DNA of 64,000 bases from Streptomyces canus. GTDB taxonomy: Bacteria > Actinomycetota > Actinomycetes > Streptomycetales > Streptomycetaceae. Location of the stretch: assembly GCF_001514145.1 (NCBI RefSeq), contig NZ_KQ948661.1, positions 124,001-188,000 of the forward strand, in the 5' to 3' direction. Below, piece after piece: positions 33,731 through 42,374 of the stretch (position 1 is its first letter; each line of letters begins with the position of its first letter). Under the pieces are notes generated by a model. It was not told the DNA's origin. It saw nothing but the letters and a program-made list of their open reading frames with translations, and ran no database searches. The translations under genes were made by a program, and so were the position numbers.

Positions 33731-35748
33731 CCCTGCTGCACAACCCGGTGATCCGGGGCTTCGCCCCCGACCCGTCGATGGTGCGCGTCGGTGACTGGTA
33801 CTACGTGGCGACCAGCTCCTTCGAGTGGTTCCCGACGATCCCGCTGCACCGCTCGCCAGACCTCGCGCACTGGGAGTACGCGGGCCATGTCGAGGGCGCC
33901 GTCCCGGGCGACTCCCTCGCGGGCGTGCCCGATTCGGGCGGCATCTGGGCACCCTCCCTGAGCTGGGACGGCGAGCGGTTCTGGGTGGTCTACGCGATCG
34001 TCCGCTCGGTCGGAACTCCGTACTTCGACACGGACACCTATGTCTCCACGGCGACGGAGGCAGCCGGTGAGTGGACGGCACCGCGGCGGATCGCGAGCCA
34101 CGGCTTCGACCCCGCGCTCTTCCACGACGAGGGCCGGCTGTGGCTGCTCAACCTCCAGAACGACCACCGACCCGGCGGCCGGCGCTTCGCGGGAATCGTG
34201 GCGACGGAGCTGGACCGGGAGACGCTGGCGCCCGTCGGTGACACGCACCTGCTGCTCCAGCACGAACGGCTCGTCGAGGGGCCGAAGTTGGTCCGCAAGG
34301 ACGGCTGGTATCACCTCGTCCTCGCCGAGGGCGGCACCGGTTTCGAGCACGGGGTGCTAGTGGCCCGCAGCCGGGAGATCACCGGCCCGTACGAGCTGGA
34401 CTCCCGGCCGCTGCTGACGTCCCGGGACGACCCTTCGCTGCCCCTGCAGAAGGCCGGCCACGGCGAACTGGTCCAACTCCCGGACGGCAGCTGGGTATTG
34501 AGCCACCTCACCGCCCGCCCCCTGAACACGCCGAACGGCCCGCGCTGCCCACTCGGCCGTGAGACGGCGATCCAGGCGGTGACGTGGGATGCAGAGGGCT
34601 GGCCGAGGTTGCGGCACGGGGGTCCGCATCCTTCGCTCGAGGTCGATGTATCGACCCGCCCACGACCGGAGGTCGGGTGCGCTGCCGCGGCGCTCCCAGG
34701 GCCGGAGGACGAGACCGCCGCCCCGGCGCATCCAGGGCCTCAGGTCCAGATCGGCACGCCGACACCCCCGAGGCCGCAGGCTCAGACCGGCACACCGGCG
34801 CATCCCGGACAGGAGGCTCAGCCCGGCACACCGGGGCAACCGCACGCGACAATCCAGACCGCCGTACCAGCACACCCGCGACCACAGACCCAGCCCGGCA
34901 CCCCGAGCCACCCACGACCAGAGGACGAGACCGCCGCACCCGCACAACCACACGCGGCAATCGACGCCACCGCACCAACGCACCCGCGACCGCCGACCCA
35001 GCCGGGCACACCGATCCAGCCCGGACCACACACCCACCCCGGCACACCGCCACAACCGCACACGGCAGTCCAGCCCGCCACACCAACGCACCCGCAGTCG
35101 TCCGAGCAACCCGCGCTCCCGCGCGACCCGTTGGGCTGGCCCTGGAGTACTCTGCGGGCCGCGCCCGATCCCTCCTGGGCGGACACCACCGCGCGTCCTG
35201 GCTGGATTCGGCTGCGTGGGCGGCACGGGCCCGAGTCGTGGTGGGCGCACAGTCTGCTGGCGCAGCGGATCACCGAGCACCGGGCGGAGGCCCAGGTCAC
35301 CGTGGAGGCCCGGCCGACCACGTTCACCCAGGCCGCCGGTCTGGTGCTCTGGTACAACACCGAGTCCTATCTGGCCCTCGACCTGACCTGGGCGGAGCCC
35401 GAGGGCGAGGAGCAGCGGGGCCAGCAGTGGCAAGGCGGCGGACGGACCGTGCTGAGCCTGGTCGAGCGGGACGAGGGCAGCACCCGGCAGGTGGCCGTCG
35501 TCGACATCCCTACGGAAAGCGCCTTCACTATTGGCGTGACGGTGGAGGACGGGGTGGCCCGTTTCTGGTCCCTGGGCGCACACGGCGTACGGACACCCGC
35601 CGGCCCGGAACTGGACGTCACCCGTCTCTCCGACGACCACGGATCCAAGCTCCGGTTCACGGGCGCGATGGCCGGAATCCACGCAGTGGACCTGGTCGGC
35701 GCGGCCTTCACGGCCGACTTCACCGGGTTCCGCCTGAGCTGCGGGTAG
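33727..35748 (+). CDS. cytoplasmic GH43 beta-xylosidase/arabinofuranosidase with a tandem-repeat linker
   Basis: The 673-residue protein has no signal peptide. Residues 1-310 are a GH43 five-bladed propeller: GFAPDPSMVRVGDWYYV (base Asp), SGGIWAPSLSW, FDPALFHDEGRLWLL (Asp) and LVEGPKLVRKDGWY (acid Glu). Residues 322-465 are twelve consecutive 12-residue Pro/Thr/His-rich repeats. Residues 470-673 are the C-terminal beta-sandwich seen in GH43 xylosidases (GLVLWYNTESYLALDLTW). The enzyme would trim oligosaccharides brought in by the transporter encoded just before it. Related enzymes usually join the two domains by a short linker, so the 144-residue insert is unusual. GTGA overlap with the permease fixes the start. 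Confidence 0.88.
   Translation: MTLLHNPVIRGFAPDPSMVRVGDWYYVATSSFEWFPTIPLHRSPDLAHWEYAGHVEGAVPGDSLAGVPDSGGIWAPSLSWDGERFWVVYAIVRSVGTPYFDTDTYVSTATEAAGEWTAPRRIASHGFDPALFHDEGRLWLLNLQNDHRPGGRRFAGIVATELDRETLAPVGDTHLLLQHERLVEGPKLVRKDGWYHLVLAEGGTGFEHGVLVARSREITGPYELDSRPLLTSRDDPSLPLQKAGHGELVQLPDGSWVLSHLTARPLNTPNGPRCPLGRETAIQAVTWDAEGWPRLRHGGPHPSLEVDVSTRPRPEVGCAAAALPGPEDETAAPAHPGPQVQIGTPTPPRPQAQTGTPAHPGQEAQPGTPGQPHATIQTAVPAHPRPQTQPGTPSHPRPEDETAAPAQPHAAIDATAPTHPRPPTQPGTPIQPGPHTHPGTPPQPHTAVQPATPTHPQSSEQPALPRDPLGWPWSTLRAAPDPSWADTTARPGWIRLRGRHGPESWWAHSLLAQRITEHRAEAQVTVEARPTTFTQAAGLVLWYNTESYLALDLTWAEPEGEEQRGQQWQGGGRTVLSLVERDEGSTRQVAVVDIPTESAFTIGVTVEDGVARFWSLGAHGVRTPAGPELDVTRLSDDHGSKLRFTGAMAGIHAVDLVGAAFTADFTGFRLSCG
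34690..35121 (+). repeat. twelve in-frame 36-bp repeats inside the GH43 gene
   Basis: The stretch encodes exactly twelve 12-residue units, each ending in P, with consensus like AHPRPQTQPGTP. Other units include SHPRPEDETAAP and AQPHAAIDATAP. Units containing DETAAP (first and seventh) and QPHA (fifth and eighth) recur, suggesting higher-order duplication of larger blocks. The DNA is C/A-rich on the coding strand, unlike the flanking catalytic sequence. Confidence 0.9.
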
Positions 35749-35757
35749 CGTTCGAGG

Positions 35758-35843
35758 TTTCGAAAGCCAGGGGGACATGAAGACCCGCGAAGCCCGACCT
35801 CTTCCCGACTCCACCGGGCGAACCTAGGGTAGGAAGCGCTTAC
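35758..35843. promoter_or_regulatory. control region of the third LacI gene (TTTCGAAA and AAGCGCTT palindromes)
   Basis: TTTCGAAA lies at 35758-35765, ten bases after the GH43 stop, and GGAAGCGCTTAC (core 35834-35841) about 60 bp before the LacI ATG. Both cores recur elsewhere in the window (27575 and 7456), which suggests shared LacI-type control and autoregulation. Confidence 0.45.
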
Positions 35844-35903
35844 TGTTTCCGCGCTGGTCGAAAACTTTCATGGCCCTCGGGCGGGCCGGAGAGGTGGTTC
35901 CCG

Positions 35904-36947
35904 ATGGTCCGCACGGGGAGTGCGAGCGTGGCGGCCGGTCCCACGCTGGCGGTCGTGGCCCGGGAGGCGGGCGTGTCGGTGCCGACCGCCTCCAAGGTGG
36001 TCAACGGGCGGGAGGACGTGGCCCCCGAGACCCGCCGCCGGGTCACCGAGGCGCTGGACCGGCTCGGTTACGTGCGCAGACCGAGGTTCGACGCGGCGAA
36101 GGCGTCGGGACTGGTCGACCTGGTCGTGCACTCGCTGGAGACCTCCTGGTCGGGGGCGGTGCTGCACGGAGTGGAGGCGGCCGCCCACGACGCGGGTCTC
36201 GAGGTGGTCGTCTCGGCCGGGCCGAACCGCACCCGGGCCGGGCGCCCCGAGCGCGGCTGGCTGGACAAGATCACCGCGCGCGGCTCCTCCGGGGTGCTGT
36301 TCAACCTGGCCGAGCTGACGTCGTCGCAGTACGGCTGGCTGGACCAGCACCGCATCCCGTACGTCCTGATCGACCCGGTCCAGGAGCCGCCGCCGGGCGT
36401 CGTCTCGGTGGGCGCGGCGAACTGGCAGGGCGGGGTGACGGCCACCGAGCACCTGCTGGCGCTGGGGCACGAACGCATCGCGGTCGTCGCCGGCCACCAG
36501 CGCAGGATGTGCAGCGGCGCGCGCGTGGCGGGCTACCGTTCCGCGCTCGCCGCGGCGGGGATACGGCAGCGGCCCGAGTACGTCCGCCACGCCGGCTTCG
36601 ACGAGAGCGCGGCCCACCGCCGCACGCTGGAACTCCTGGACCTGCCCGAGCCGCCCACCGCGGTCTTCGCCTGCTCCGACCGCATGGCCCTCGGCGTGTA
36701 CGAGGCCCTGGCCGAACGGGGCCTGCGCGTCCCGGACGACGTCAGCGTCGTGGGCTTCGGCGACCTGCCCGAGGCCGGCTGGACCACCCCGGCCCTCACC
36801 ACGGTCCGCCAGCCCCTGTCGGAGATGGCGGCGACGGCCCTGCGCCTGCTCGTCCGCATGATGGAGGGCGACCGCCCGGAGAGCACCCGGACCGAGCTGT
36901 CGACGCGGCTGGTGGAGCGGGCGAGCACGGCCCCGCCGGCCGACTGA
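35904..36947 (+). CDS. LacI-family transcriptional regulator (XynR/BxlR-like group)
   Basis: The 347-residue protein has an N-terminal helix-turn-helix PTLAVVAREAGVSVPTASKV, hinge YVRRPRFDAAKASG and sensor domain ending SVVGFGDLPEAGWTTPALTTV. The divergent recognition helix (TASKVVNG instead of SVSRVLSG) puts it in another subgroup than the other two LacI proteins here, one that in Streptomyces typically regulates xylan/xylooligosaccharide genes. It directly follows the GH43 operon and is probably its repressor. Confidence 0.9.
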   Translation: MVRTGSASVAAGPTLAVVAREAGVSVPTASKVVNGREDVAPETRRRVTEALDRLGYVRRPRFDAAKASGLVDLVVHSLETSWSGAVLHGVEAAAHDAGLEVVVSAGPNRTRAGRPERGWLDKITARGSSGVLFNLAELTSSQYGWLDQHRIPYVLIDPVQEPPPGVVSVGAANWQGGVTATEHLLALGHERIAVVAGHQRRMCSGARVAGYRSALAAAGIRQRPEYVRHAGFDESAAHRRTLELLDLPEPPTAVFACSDRMALGVYEALAERGLRVPDDVSVVGFGDLPEAGWTTPALTTVRQPLSEMAATALRLLVRMMEGDRPESTRTELSTRLVERASTAPPAD

Positions 36948-37160
36948 ATCGCGTCGGCCGCTCCGTGCCCCGGCGTACGCCTCCATCGGTCGGCCCGTAC
37001 CCCCTCGTACCGGCTGCATGTGCCACTGACCACCGGTTTCGTTCACCTTCGGTCAACTCTGGGCGTCGGGAACTGGCCGGGGCGGGCCGGCGTCGAACGA
37101 TGCGGCGGGGAGGGAGCCGCCGCTCCGACGAGGGCGGCGGCGAGCAGTGGGGGGACGACC

Positions 37161-37583
37161 ATGACGCGCTGGCGGCCGCTGCCGGAGTCGCTTCCGAGGG
37201 AGGCACGGCATCTCGTCGAGCAGCTGCGCCACCTCAAGGACCGTACGGATCTGAGCCTCGCCGAGCTGGCCCGGCGCACCGCGTACAGCAAGTCATCGTG
37301 GCAGCGGTATCTCAGCGGGGCCAAGCAGCCGCCGCGCGGGGCGGTGGAGGCGCTGTGCCGGGTGGCGGGCGCGGATCAGGCGCGGCTGCTGGCGCTGTGG
37401 GACCTGGCCGCCCCGGTCTGGCCGTACGGCACGGTGGTGGCCGCCGTGGCGCCCGAGGGGGCGGTGCCGGCGGGGCCCGGCCTCGAGTACCGGCGATGGC
37501 GTACGGCGGCGCTGGCCGCGTTCGCGGTCATCGTGCTGCTGGTGGCGGGGGTGCTGTGGGCGTGGCCGTCGAGGGGCGGGTGA
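37161..37583 (+). CDS. XRE-type DNA-binding protein with C-terminal membrane helix
   Basis: The 140-residue protein has a helix-turn-helix at residues 15-70 (TDLSLAELARRTAYSKSSWQRYLSG) and one C-terminal transmembrane helix (ALAAFAVIVLLVAGVLWAW) followed by a short tail. Such membrane-tethered Xre proteins are common in Streptomyces and their signals are unknown. The ATG at 37161 follows GGGGGGA; the upstream in-frame extension of 47 residues looks non-coding. The gap 36948-37160 shows no other gene. Confidence 0.78.
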   Translation: MTRWRPLPESLPREARHLVEQLRHLKDRTDLSLAELARRTAYSKSSWQRYLSGAKQPPRGAVEALCRVAGADQARLLALWDLAAPVWPYGTVVAAVAPEGAVPAGPGLEYRRWRTAALAAFAVIVLLVAGVLWAWPSRGG

Positions 37584-37616
37584 CCGTACGGCCGCCCGCT
37601 CCCCCGTCGGCGGCGG

Positions 37617-38156
37617 TCAGCCCACCTGGTCGTAGTACGCGATCCGCCAGGGGCCGGTGCCCTTGAGCTTCACCCGGTACTTGCCGCTGACCCGCTTGAA
37701 GTCGACGTCCCGCTTGTCGCCGTCGTAGCGGACACCGCCGCCGGAGACGGGGCCGTGGAGCCACTGCTGGGCGAACTCCCAGGTCTGGTCGGTGACCACG
37801 CCGTCGTTGTCGGTGAGACCGTAGCGCTCCTGCCACCACTGCGTGGCCGACTCGGTCTCCGGGCCGAACGAGCCGTCGATCTGGCTCCTGGAGTAGTTGT
37901 GCCAGTCCCCGTCCTCGTCCTGCCACTTGGCGCCGTCCGCGTACAGGACGGACTGCCACAGGGCCGTGGCGTTGCTGTCGGCGTGGTCGTCGACGCCCAG
38001 GTTCTCCTCGTCCTGCAAGTCGTCGCTGACCACACCGTTGCCGTCGATGCCGTGGTACGAGGCCGCATTGGCCGTCGGTGTCACGGCGAGGCCGAGGGTG
38101 CCGGCGCCCAGCAACGCTGCCGTCACCATCGCGACGGCCCGCTTGCGCATGCTCAT
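37617..38156 (-). CDS. small secreted protein with peptidoglycan-binding-like domain
   Basis: The 179-residue protein has a Sec signal (KRAVAMVTAALLGAGTLGLA, cleavage after ANA). The middle part (TALWQSVLYADG, IDGSFGPETESATQWWQERYGLTDNDGVV) matches the PG_binding_1-type fold with the GxFGPxTxxAVxxWQ pattern. The mature protein is acidic. It may bind the cell wall, and no catalytic domain is present. A start at 38150 is also possible. Confidence 0.75.
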   Translation of the reverse strand: MSMRKRAVAMVTAALLGAGTLGLAVTPTANAASYHGIDGNGVVSDDLQDEENLGVDDHADSNATALWQSVLYADGAKWQDEDGDWHNYSRSQIDGSFGPETESATQWWQERYGLTDNDGVVTDQTWEFAQQWLHGPVSGGGVRYDGDKRDVDFKRVSGKYRVKLKGTGPWRIAYYDQVG

Positions 38157-38727
38157 GGAAGTCTCCCTTTCCGAACCGCCGTGGTTCCCCCCGTGGTTCC
38201 CCCTGGGGCGGCTCGTTTCGCTTGGCACGGCACAGCCTCACAGCCTGAGGTGCGCACGGCGAGACCTGCCGGAGTCCCCGGACCGGCGGGGGACGGTCCG
38301 TCCCGCGTACGGCGATGTGGTCCGCGAGCGCGGGCCGTACGGGGACCTGCTGGGACGGAACGGGACGGGCCACGGGGCCTGTTCGGACTTCGCTCTGTTC
38401 CAGGTGTGCCGCCCAGGAGATCCCGCCCGGCAGATGGGCACGGAAGTCCGGGTCCGCGTAGGCCTCTGCGGCATGCCCGAGCGCCCGGGTTCGGACGGGC
38501 CGGGTCCGCGTGCAGCGGTTCGGTGCGGCCAGGTGCGGGGGCGGCCGGTCGACGGTGCGGGCCGTCGCCGGTGCCGCCCGTCGCCGTTCGGTCCGTCGAC
38601 GGTGCGGCCGGGTCCGGGGCGGCCCGTCGCCGTTCGGCCCATCGGCGGTGCCGGCCTCCCAGGACTGAGCGGTGTGTCGCCGTACAGGTGTTCCGTCGGG
38701 TGGGTCGCTGTGCGTAGCCTCGGCGCG
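38157..38727. other. 571-bp divergent intergenic region
   Basis: There is no convincing gene here: the open frames are Arg/Pro/Gly-rich shadows of GC-rich DNA. Visible structures are a direct repeat CCGTGGTTCCCC near 38180-38205 and imperfect tandem copies of GTCGACGGTGCGG and CCCGTCGCCGTTCGG between about 38548 and 38660. It must hold promoters for the secreted protein and the VOC protein, but none could be assigned. Confidence 0.5.
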
Positions 38728-39360
38728 GTGAACGTGATTCCCGCACGGCTGGACCATCTCGTCCTCGCGACCCCGGACCTGGCGGGGACGGTCGCCGACT
38801 TCACCCGGCGCACCGGTGTGACCCCCGCGCCCGGCGGTGTGCACGTCGGTCTCGGCACCCGCAACCACCTGGTGTCGCTGGGCGGCACCGCCTATCTGGA
38901 GATCATCGGCCCGGACCCGGAGCAGCCGGAGCCGATGGGGCCGCGTCCCTTCGACGTCGACACGCTCGCCACCGCCCGCACGGTGACCTGGGCGATCAGT
39001 CCGCCCGACCTGGACGCGGCGGTCGCGACCGCCCGGGCCCGCGGTTACGACCCCGGCGAGATCCGCCCGATGAGCCGCCGCAGACCCGACGGGACCCTGC
39101 TGGAATGGCGCCTCACGGACGGCGACACCCAGCACCCCTCCGGTCTGGTCCCCTTCCTCATCGACTGGGGCACCTCCCCCCACCCGACCGCCTCGGGCCT
39201 TCCCGCCGCTCCCCTGCTCTCCCTGACCGCGACCGCCCCGGTCCCGGACGAGATCCGGCCCCTCCTCGCCGCCCTCGACGCCGATCTCCCCCTCACCGAG
39301 GGCCCGGTCGGTCTCACCTTCACGCTCGACACTCCGCAGGGGCCGGTGCTCTTCGGCTGA
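38728..39360 (+). CDS. VOC/glyoxalase-like domain protein
   Basis: The 210-residue protein from a GTG start has LDHLVLATPDLAGTVADFTRRTGV and NHLVSLGGTAYLEIIGPDP, the signature of the Glyoxalase_3 (PF13468-like) group. It probably forms an internally duplicated VOC fold. Substrate and metal use are unknown. It is followed 52 bp downstream by a second VOC gene, so the two may be co-expressed. Confidence 0.78.
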   Translation: MNVIPARLDHLVLATPDLAGTVADFTRRTGVTPAPGGVHVGLGTRNHLVSLGGTAYLEIIGPDPEQPEPMGPRPFDVDTLATARTVTWAISPPDLDAAVATARARGYDPGEIRPMSRRRPDGTLLEWRLTDGDTQHPSGLVPFLIDWGTSPHPTASGLPAAPLLSLTATAPVPDEIRPLLAALDADLPLTEGPVGLTFTLDTPQGPVLFG

Positions 39361-39412
39361 CGTGTCCGATTCCTTCAAGACCGGGCGCCCGGGCGCTGCC
39401 TACGGTGGCGGC

Positions 39413-39814
39413 ATGACTCCACGATTCGATGCCATCGGTCTGGTGGCCTCCGACATGGCCGCCTCCGTCGCCTTCTACCGGAGGCTCGGCTTTCCGTTCC
39501 CCGAAGGGTCGCAGTCCCAGCCGCACGCGGAGGCCGAACTGCCGGGCGGTGTACGGCTGATGCTCGACACCGAGGAGACGGTCCGCTCCTTCCACCCCGG
39601 ATGGCGGGCACCGGCCGGCGGCAGTCGCACCGCGCTCGCGCTGCGGTGCGCCGGCCCGGCCGAGGTCGACGCGGTGTACGAGGAACTGGTGGGCGAGGGG
39701 TTCCACGGCGAGCTCAAGCCGTGGAACGCCGAGTGGGGGCAGCGGTACGCCTCGCTGCACGACCCCGACGGCAACGGCGTCGACCTGTACGCCCCGCTAG
39801 CCGACGGCGAGTAG
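39413..39814 (+). CDS. VOC family protein
   Basis: The 133-residue protein has a classic single VOC module: FDAIGLVASDMAASVAFYRRLGF at the start and SLHDPDGNGVDLYAPL at the end. It is similar to bleomycin-resistance/dioxygenase-fold proteins, with no specific substrate assignable. The 3' end overlaps the convergent AraC-type regulator by 18 bp, which might be regulated by, or regulate, this gene. Confidence 0.82.
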   Translation: MTPRFDAIGLVASDMAASVAFYRRLGFPFPEGSQSQPHAEAELPGGVRLMLDTEETVRSFHPGWRAPAGGSRTALALRCAGPAEVDAVYEELVGEGFHGELKPWNAEWGQRYASLHDPDGNGVDLYAPLADGE

Positions 39815-40462
39815 CCGCCCGAGCGGCACGCCCGCCAACTCCTTGACGTCCCGCGCGAGATGGGCCTGGTCTGCGAACCCGCTCCGCACCGCCGTCTCCG
39901 CGAACGGCACCCCGGCCCCGGCCAGCACGAGAGCCCGCCGCAGCCGCAGAATCCGGGCCAGCGTCTTCGGCCCGTACCCGAAGGCCGCGAGCGACCTTCG
40001 GTGCAACTGCCGTGCCCCCAGCCCGAGTTCATCGGCGGTCATGGCGACGGGACGGCCCGCGTCGAGGGCGGTCACGAGGGCGTGCAGGACGGGGTCAGCA
40101 GGGGCGGCACGCTCCAGGGCGATCTCTTCCAGTGCGGTTGCGGGGTCGGGGGCCTTCTCGACACCGCTCCGCAGCCGCCGTACCTCTGGAGCCGGCCAGA
40201 GATCGGCCAACTCGACGCGCCGGTCCCGCAGTTCATGGGCGGGCACCCCCAGGAAGGCGGGCGCGGTGCCCGGGTAGAAGCGCACGCCCGCCCAGGTGCT
40301 CGGAGCGCCGCCGGCGACGTAGGCACGCGTGTCGGGCCCGGCGACGAGCAGCCGCCCTTCGTTCCAGAGCAGGTCCATGCACCCGTCGGGCAGCACACGT
40401 CCGGTCCCGTCACCGGTCCAGATGACGGCACCGGCAAGCCGGGACGCCCGTTCCGTGTACAC
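39797..40462 (-). CDS. AraC-family transcriptional regulator
   Basis: The 221-residue protein has an N-terminal sensor region resembling DUF6597 (WTGDGTGRVLPDGCMDLLWNEG, a cluster common in short AraC regulators) and a C-terminal double helix-turn-helix (MTADELGLGARQLHRRSLAAFGYGPKTLARILR, AETAVRSGFADQAHLARDVK; read as two segments). It lies 15 bp downstream of another AraC gene and may share its transcript. Confidence 0.85.
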   Translation of the reverse strand: MYTERASRLAGAVIWTGDGTGRVLPDGCMDLLWNEGRLLVAGPDTRAYVAGGAPSTWAGVRFYPGTAPAFLGVPAHELRDRRVELADLWPAPEVRRLRSGVEKAPDPATALEEIALERAAPADPVLHALVTALDAGRPVAMTADELGLGARQLHRRSLAAFGYGPKTLARILRLRRALVLAGAGVPFAETAVRSGFADQAHLARDVKELAGVPLGRLLAVG

Positions 40463-40477
40463 ACCCCCAGGCTACGA

Positions 40478-41419
40478 TCAGCCCCCGGCGACGCGCACCC
40501 GGAACTCCTGCGGACTGACCCCGTACCCCCTCTTGAACGCACTGGACAGCGCGAACGCGCTGCCGTACCCCACCTGTCGGGCGATCGCCTCGAGGGTCGA
40601 AGGACTGCCCCGCAGCAGATCCGCCGCCAACGCCAGCCGCCATCCGGTCAGATACGTCATCACCGGCTCGCCCACCAGCTCGGTGAACCGCCGAGCGAGG
40701 GCCGCACGCGAGACGCCGGCCTTGGCCGCCAGGGACGCCACCGTCCACGGATGCGCGGGATCGTCCTGCACCAGCCGCAGCACCCGCCCCACGACAGGGT
40801 CCGCCAGCGCCGCGTACCAGGCCGGAGCCTCCGCCTCGGGCCGGGAGAACCACGCCCGGAGCGCCGCGATGACCAGCAGGTCCAGCATCCGGTCCAGGAC
40901 GACCTCCTGCCCCGGCTCGTCGCGCACGATCTCCTCCATGAGGAGCGGGGTCAGCGGGCACTCCCACACGTCGGTGGTGAGCGACAGCAGGGGCGGCAGC
41001 GCGTCCAGGAGCCGGTTGCTGATCTCGCCCTCCATCAGATACGTCCCGATGAGGACCACCGTCTCGCCGTCGAGCCGGTCGCCCCAGGTGCGCACTCCGA
41101 GGTCCATGGAGCCGTTCAGGGCCCGCCCGTCGGGGTAGCTGCACTCCGCGCCGGGCAGGATCAGTGCCTGCGGGGCCGTACCGGGGTCGTCGGCGCAGGT
41201 GTAGGGGTCGGGGCCGCGGGCGATGGCGAGGTCGCCGGGGCGCAGCCGGATCCGCTCGCCCGAGTCGGGCACGATCCAGGCGTCGCCACGGACCATCAGC
41301 ATGACCGTCAACGGAGCCCGGTCCTCCACCCGCACCGCCCACGGCGGGTCGAAACACGCACGGATCATGAAGGCGCCACGCGCCCGCGGTCCTTCCAGCA
41401 GGCCTGCCAGAGCGTCCAT
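40478..41419 (-). CDS. AraC-family regulator with cupin sensor domain
   Basis: The 313-residue protein has an N-terminal cupin_6-type domain (RGDAWIVPDSGERIRLRPGD) and a C-terminal AraC DNA-binding domain (WTVASLAAKAGVSRAALAR, LEAIARQVGYGSAFALSSAF). It is divergent from the NmrA-like gene across 81 bp. This pairing is very common for regulators of SDR/NmrA-type oxidoreductases, so that gene is its probable target. Confidence 0.9.
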   Translation of the reverse strand: MDALAGLLEGPRARGAFMIRACFDPPWAVRVEDRAPLTVMLMVRGDAWIVPDSGERIRLRPGDLAIARGPDPYTCADDPGTAPQALILPGAECSYPDGRALNGSMDLGVRTWGDRLDGETVVLIGTYLMEGEISNRLLDALPPLLSLTTDVWECPLTPLLMEEIVRDEPGQEVVLDRMLDLLVIAALRAWFSRPEAEAPAWYAALADPVVGRVLRLVQDDPAHPWTVASLAAKAGVSRAALARRFTELVGEPVMTYLTGWRLALAADLLRGSPSTLEAIARQVGYGSAFALSSAFKRGYGVSPQEFRVRVAGG

Positions 41420-41500
41420 ACGGCCAGCGTAGACGCGCGCGCATGGGAATGAGCCGTTCAGCGATGGTCCCTTGCGGCGGACGGCAGTTGACTCGACGGC

Positions 41501-42337
41501 ATGACACAGAACTCGCGGAACATGACGGTGGTGGTGACCGGTGCCTCCGGTCGTACGGGCAGCCGGGTGGCGCAGTCCGCGGAGGCGGCGGGGCTGACGG
41601 TCCGGGCGGCCTCGCGGGCCCTGGGCTTCGACTGGCAGGACCGGTCGACGTGGGCGCAGGTGTTGCGGGGCGCGGACGCGGCGTACCTCGTGTACCCCTC
41701 GGACATCGGCGCTCCGGGGGCCGCCGAGGCGATCGGGGCGGTCGCGCGGGAGGCGGTGGGGGTCGGCGTACGGCGGCTGGTGCTGCTGTCGTCGCGGGGG
41801 CAGGACCGGGCGCGGGACGCGGAGGAGGCGCTGCAGGCGTCGGGGGCCGACTGGACTGTCGTACGGGCCGCGTGGTTCGCGCAGAACTTCAGCGAAGGAC
41901 CGTTGGTGGAAGGGCTTCGGCTGAGCGGGGAGTTGGTGTTTCCGGCGGGTGAGGTGCGGGAGCCGTTCGTGGACGTGCGGGACATCGGGGACGTGGTGGC
42001 GGCCGTGCTGGTGTCGGGAGACCGGTATGTCGGAGAGACGGTCGCCGTCTCGGGACCTCGGCTGCTGACCTTCGGCGAGGCGGTCGCGGAGATCGCGAAG
42101 GCGACGGGGCGGGAACTGACGTACCGGGCGGTGTCGCCTCAGCAGTACGGGGACAACCTGGTCGGTTTCGGGGTGCCGGCGGCGGAGGCGGAGGCGCTGG
42201 TGGAGGCGTTCGCGCAGCTGCTGGACGGGCGCAACGCGTATCTGTCGGACGGGGTGCGGGAGGTTCTCGGCCGGGAGGCACGGGACGTCGCCGACTTCGC
42301 GAGGGAGGCGGCGGCCGCGGGTACGTGGAAGGTCTGA
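41501..42337 (+). CDS. NmrA-like NAD(P)H-binding protein (atypical SDR)
   Basis: The 278-residue cytoplasmic protein has the Rossmann start MTVVVTGASGRTGSRVAQ (GxxGxxG), then VYPSDIGAPGAAEAIGAVA, SSRGQDR, the VVRAAWFAQNF segment and EPFVDVRDIGDVVAAVL, all typical of NmrA/TMR-like NAD(P)H-binding proteins. It could be a quinone reductase or a redox sensor. It is transcribed divergently from its likely AraC regulator. Confidence 0.88.
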   Translation: MTQNSRNMTVVVTGASGRTGSRVAQSAEAAGLTVRAASRALGFDWQDRSTWAQVLRGADAAYLVYPSDIGAPGAAEAIGAVAREAVGVGVRRLVLLSSRGQDRARDAEEALQASGADWTVVRAAWFAQNFSEGPLVEGLRLSGELVFPAGEVREPFVDVRDIGDVVAAVLVSGDRYVGETVAVSGPRLLTFGEAVAEIAKATGRELTYRAVSPQQYGDNLVGFGVPAAEAEALVEAFAQLLDGRNAYLSDGVREVLGREARDVADFAREAAAAGTWKV

Positions 42338-42374
42338 CCCGGTCAGTGGGCCCCGGTCAGTGGACCCGCCCCCT

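Noticed and set aside
38153..38746. Minus-strand frame of 197 codons in the divergent gap
   Set aside because: Arg/Pro/Gly-rich composition and tandem-repeat DNA; no start signal or homology.
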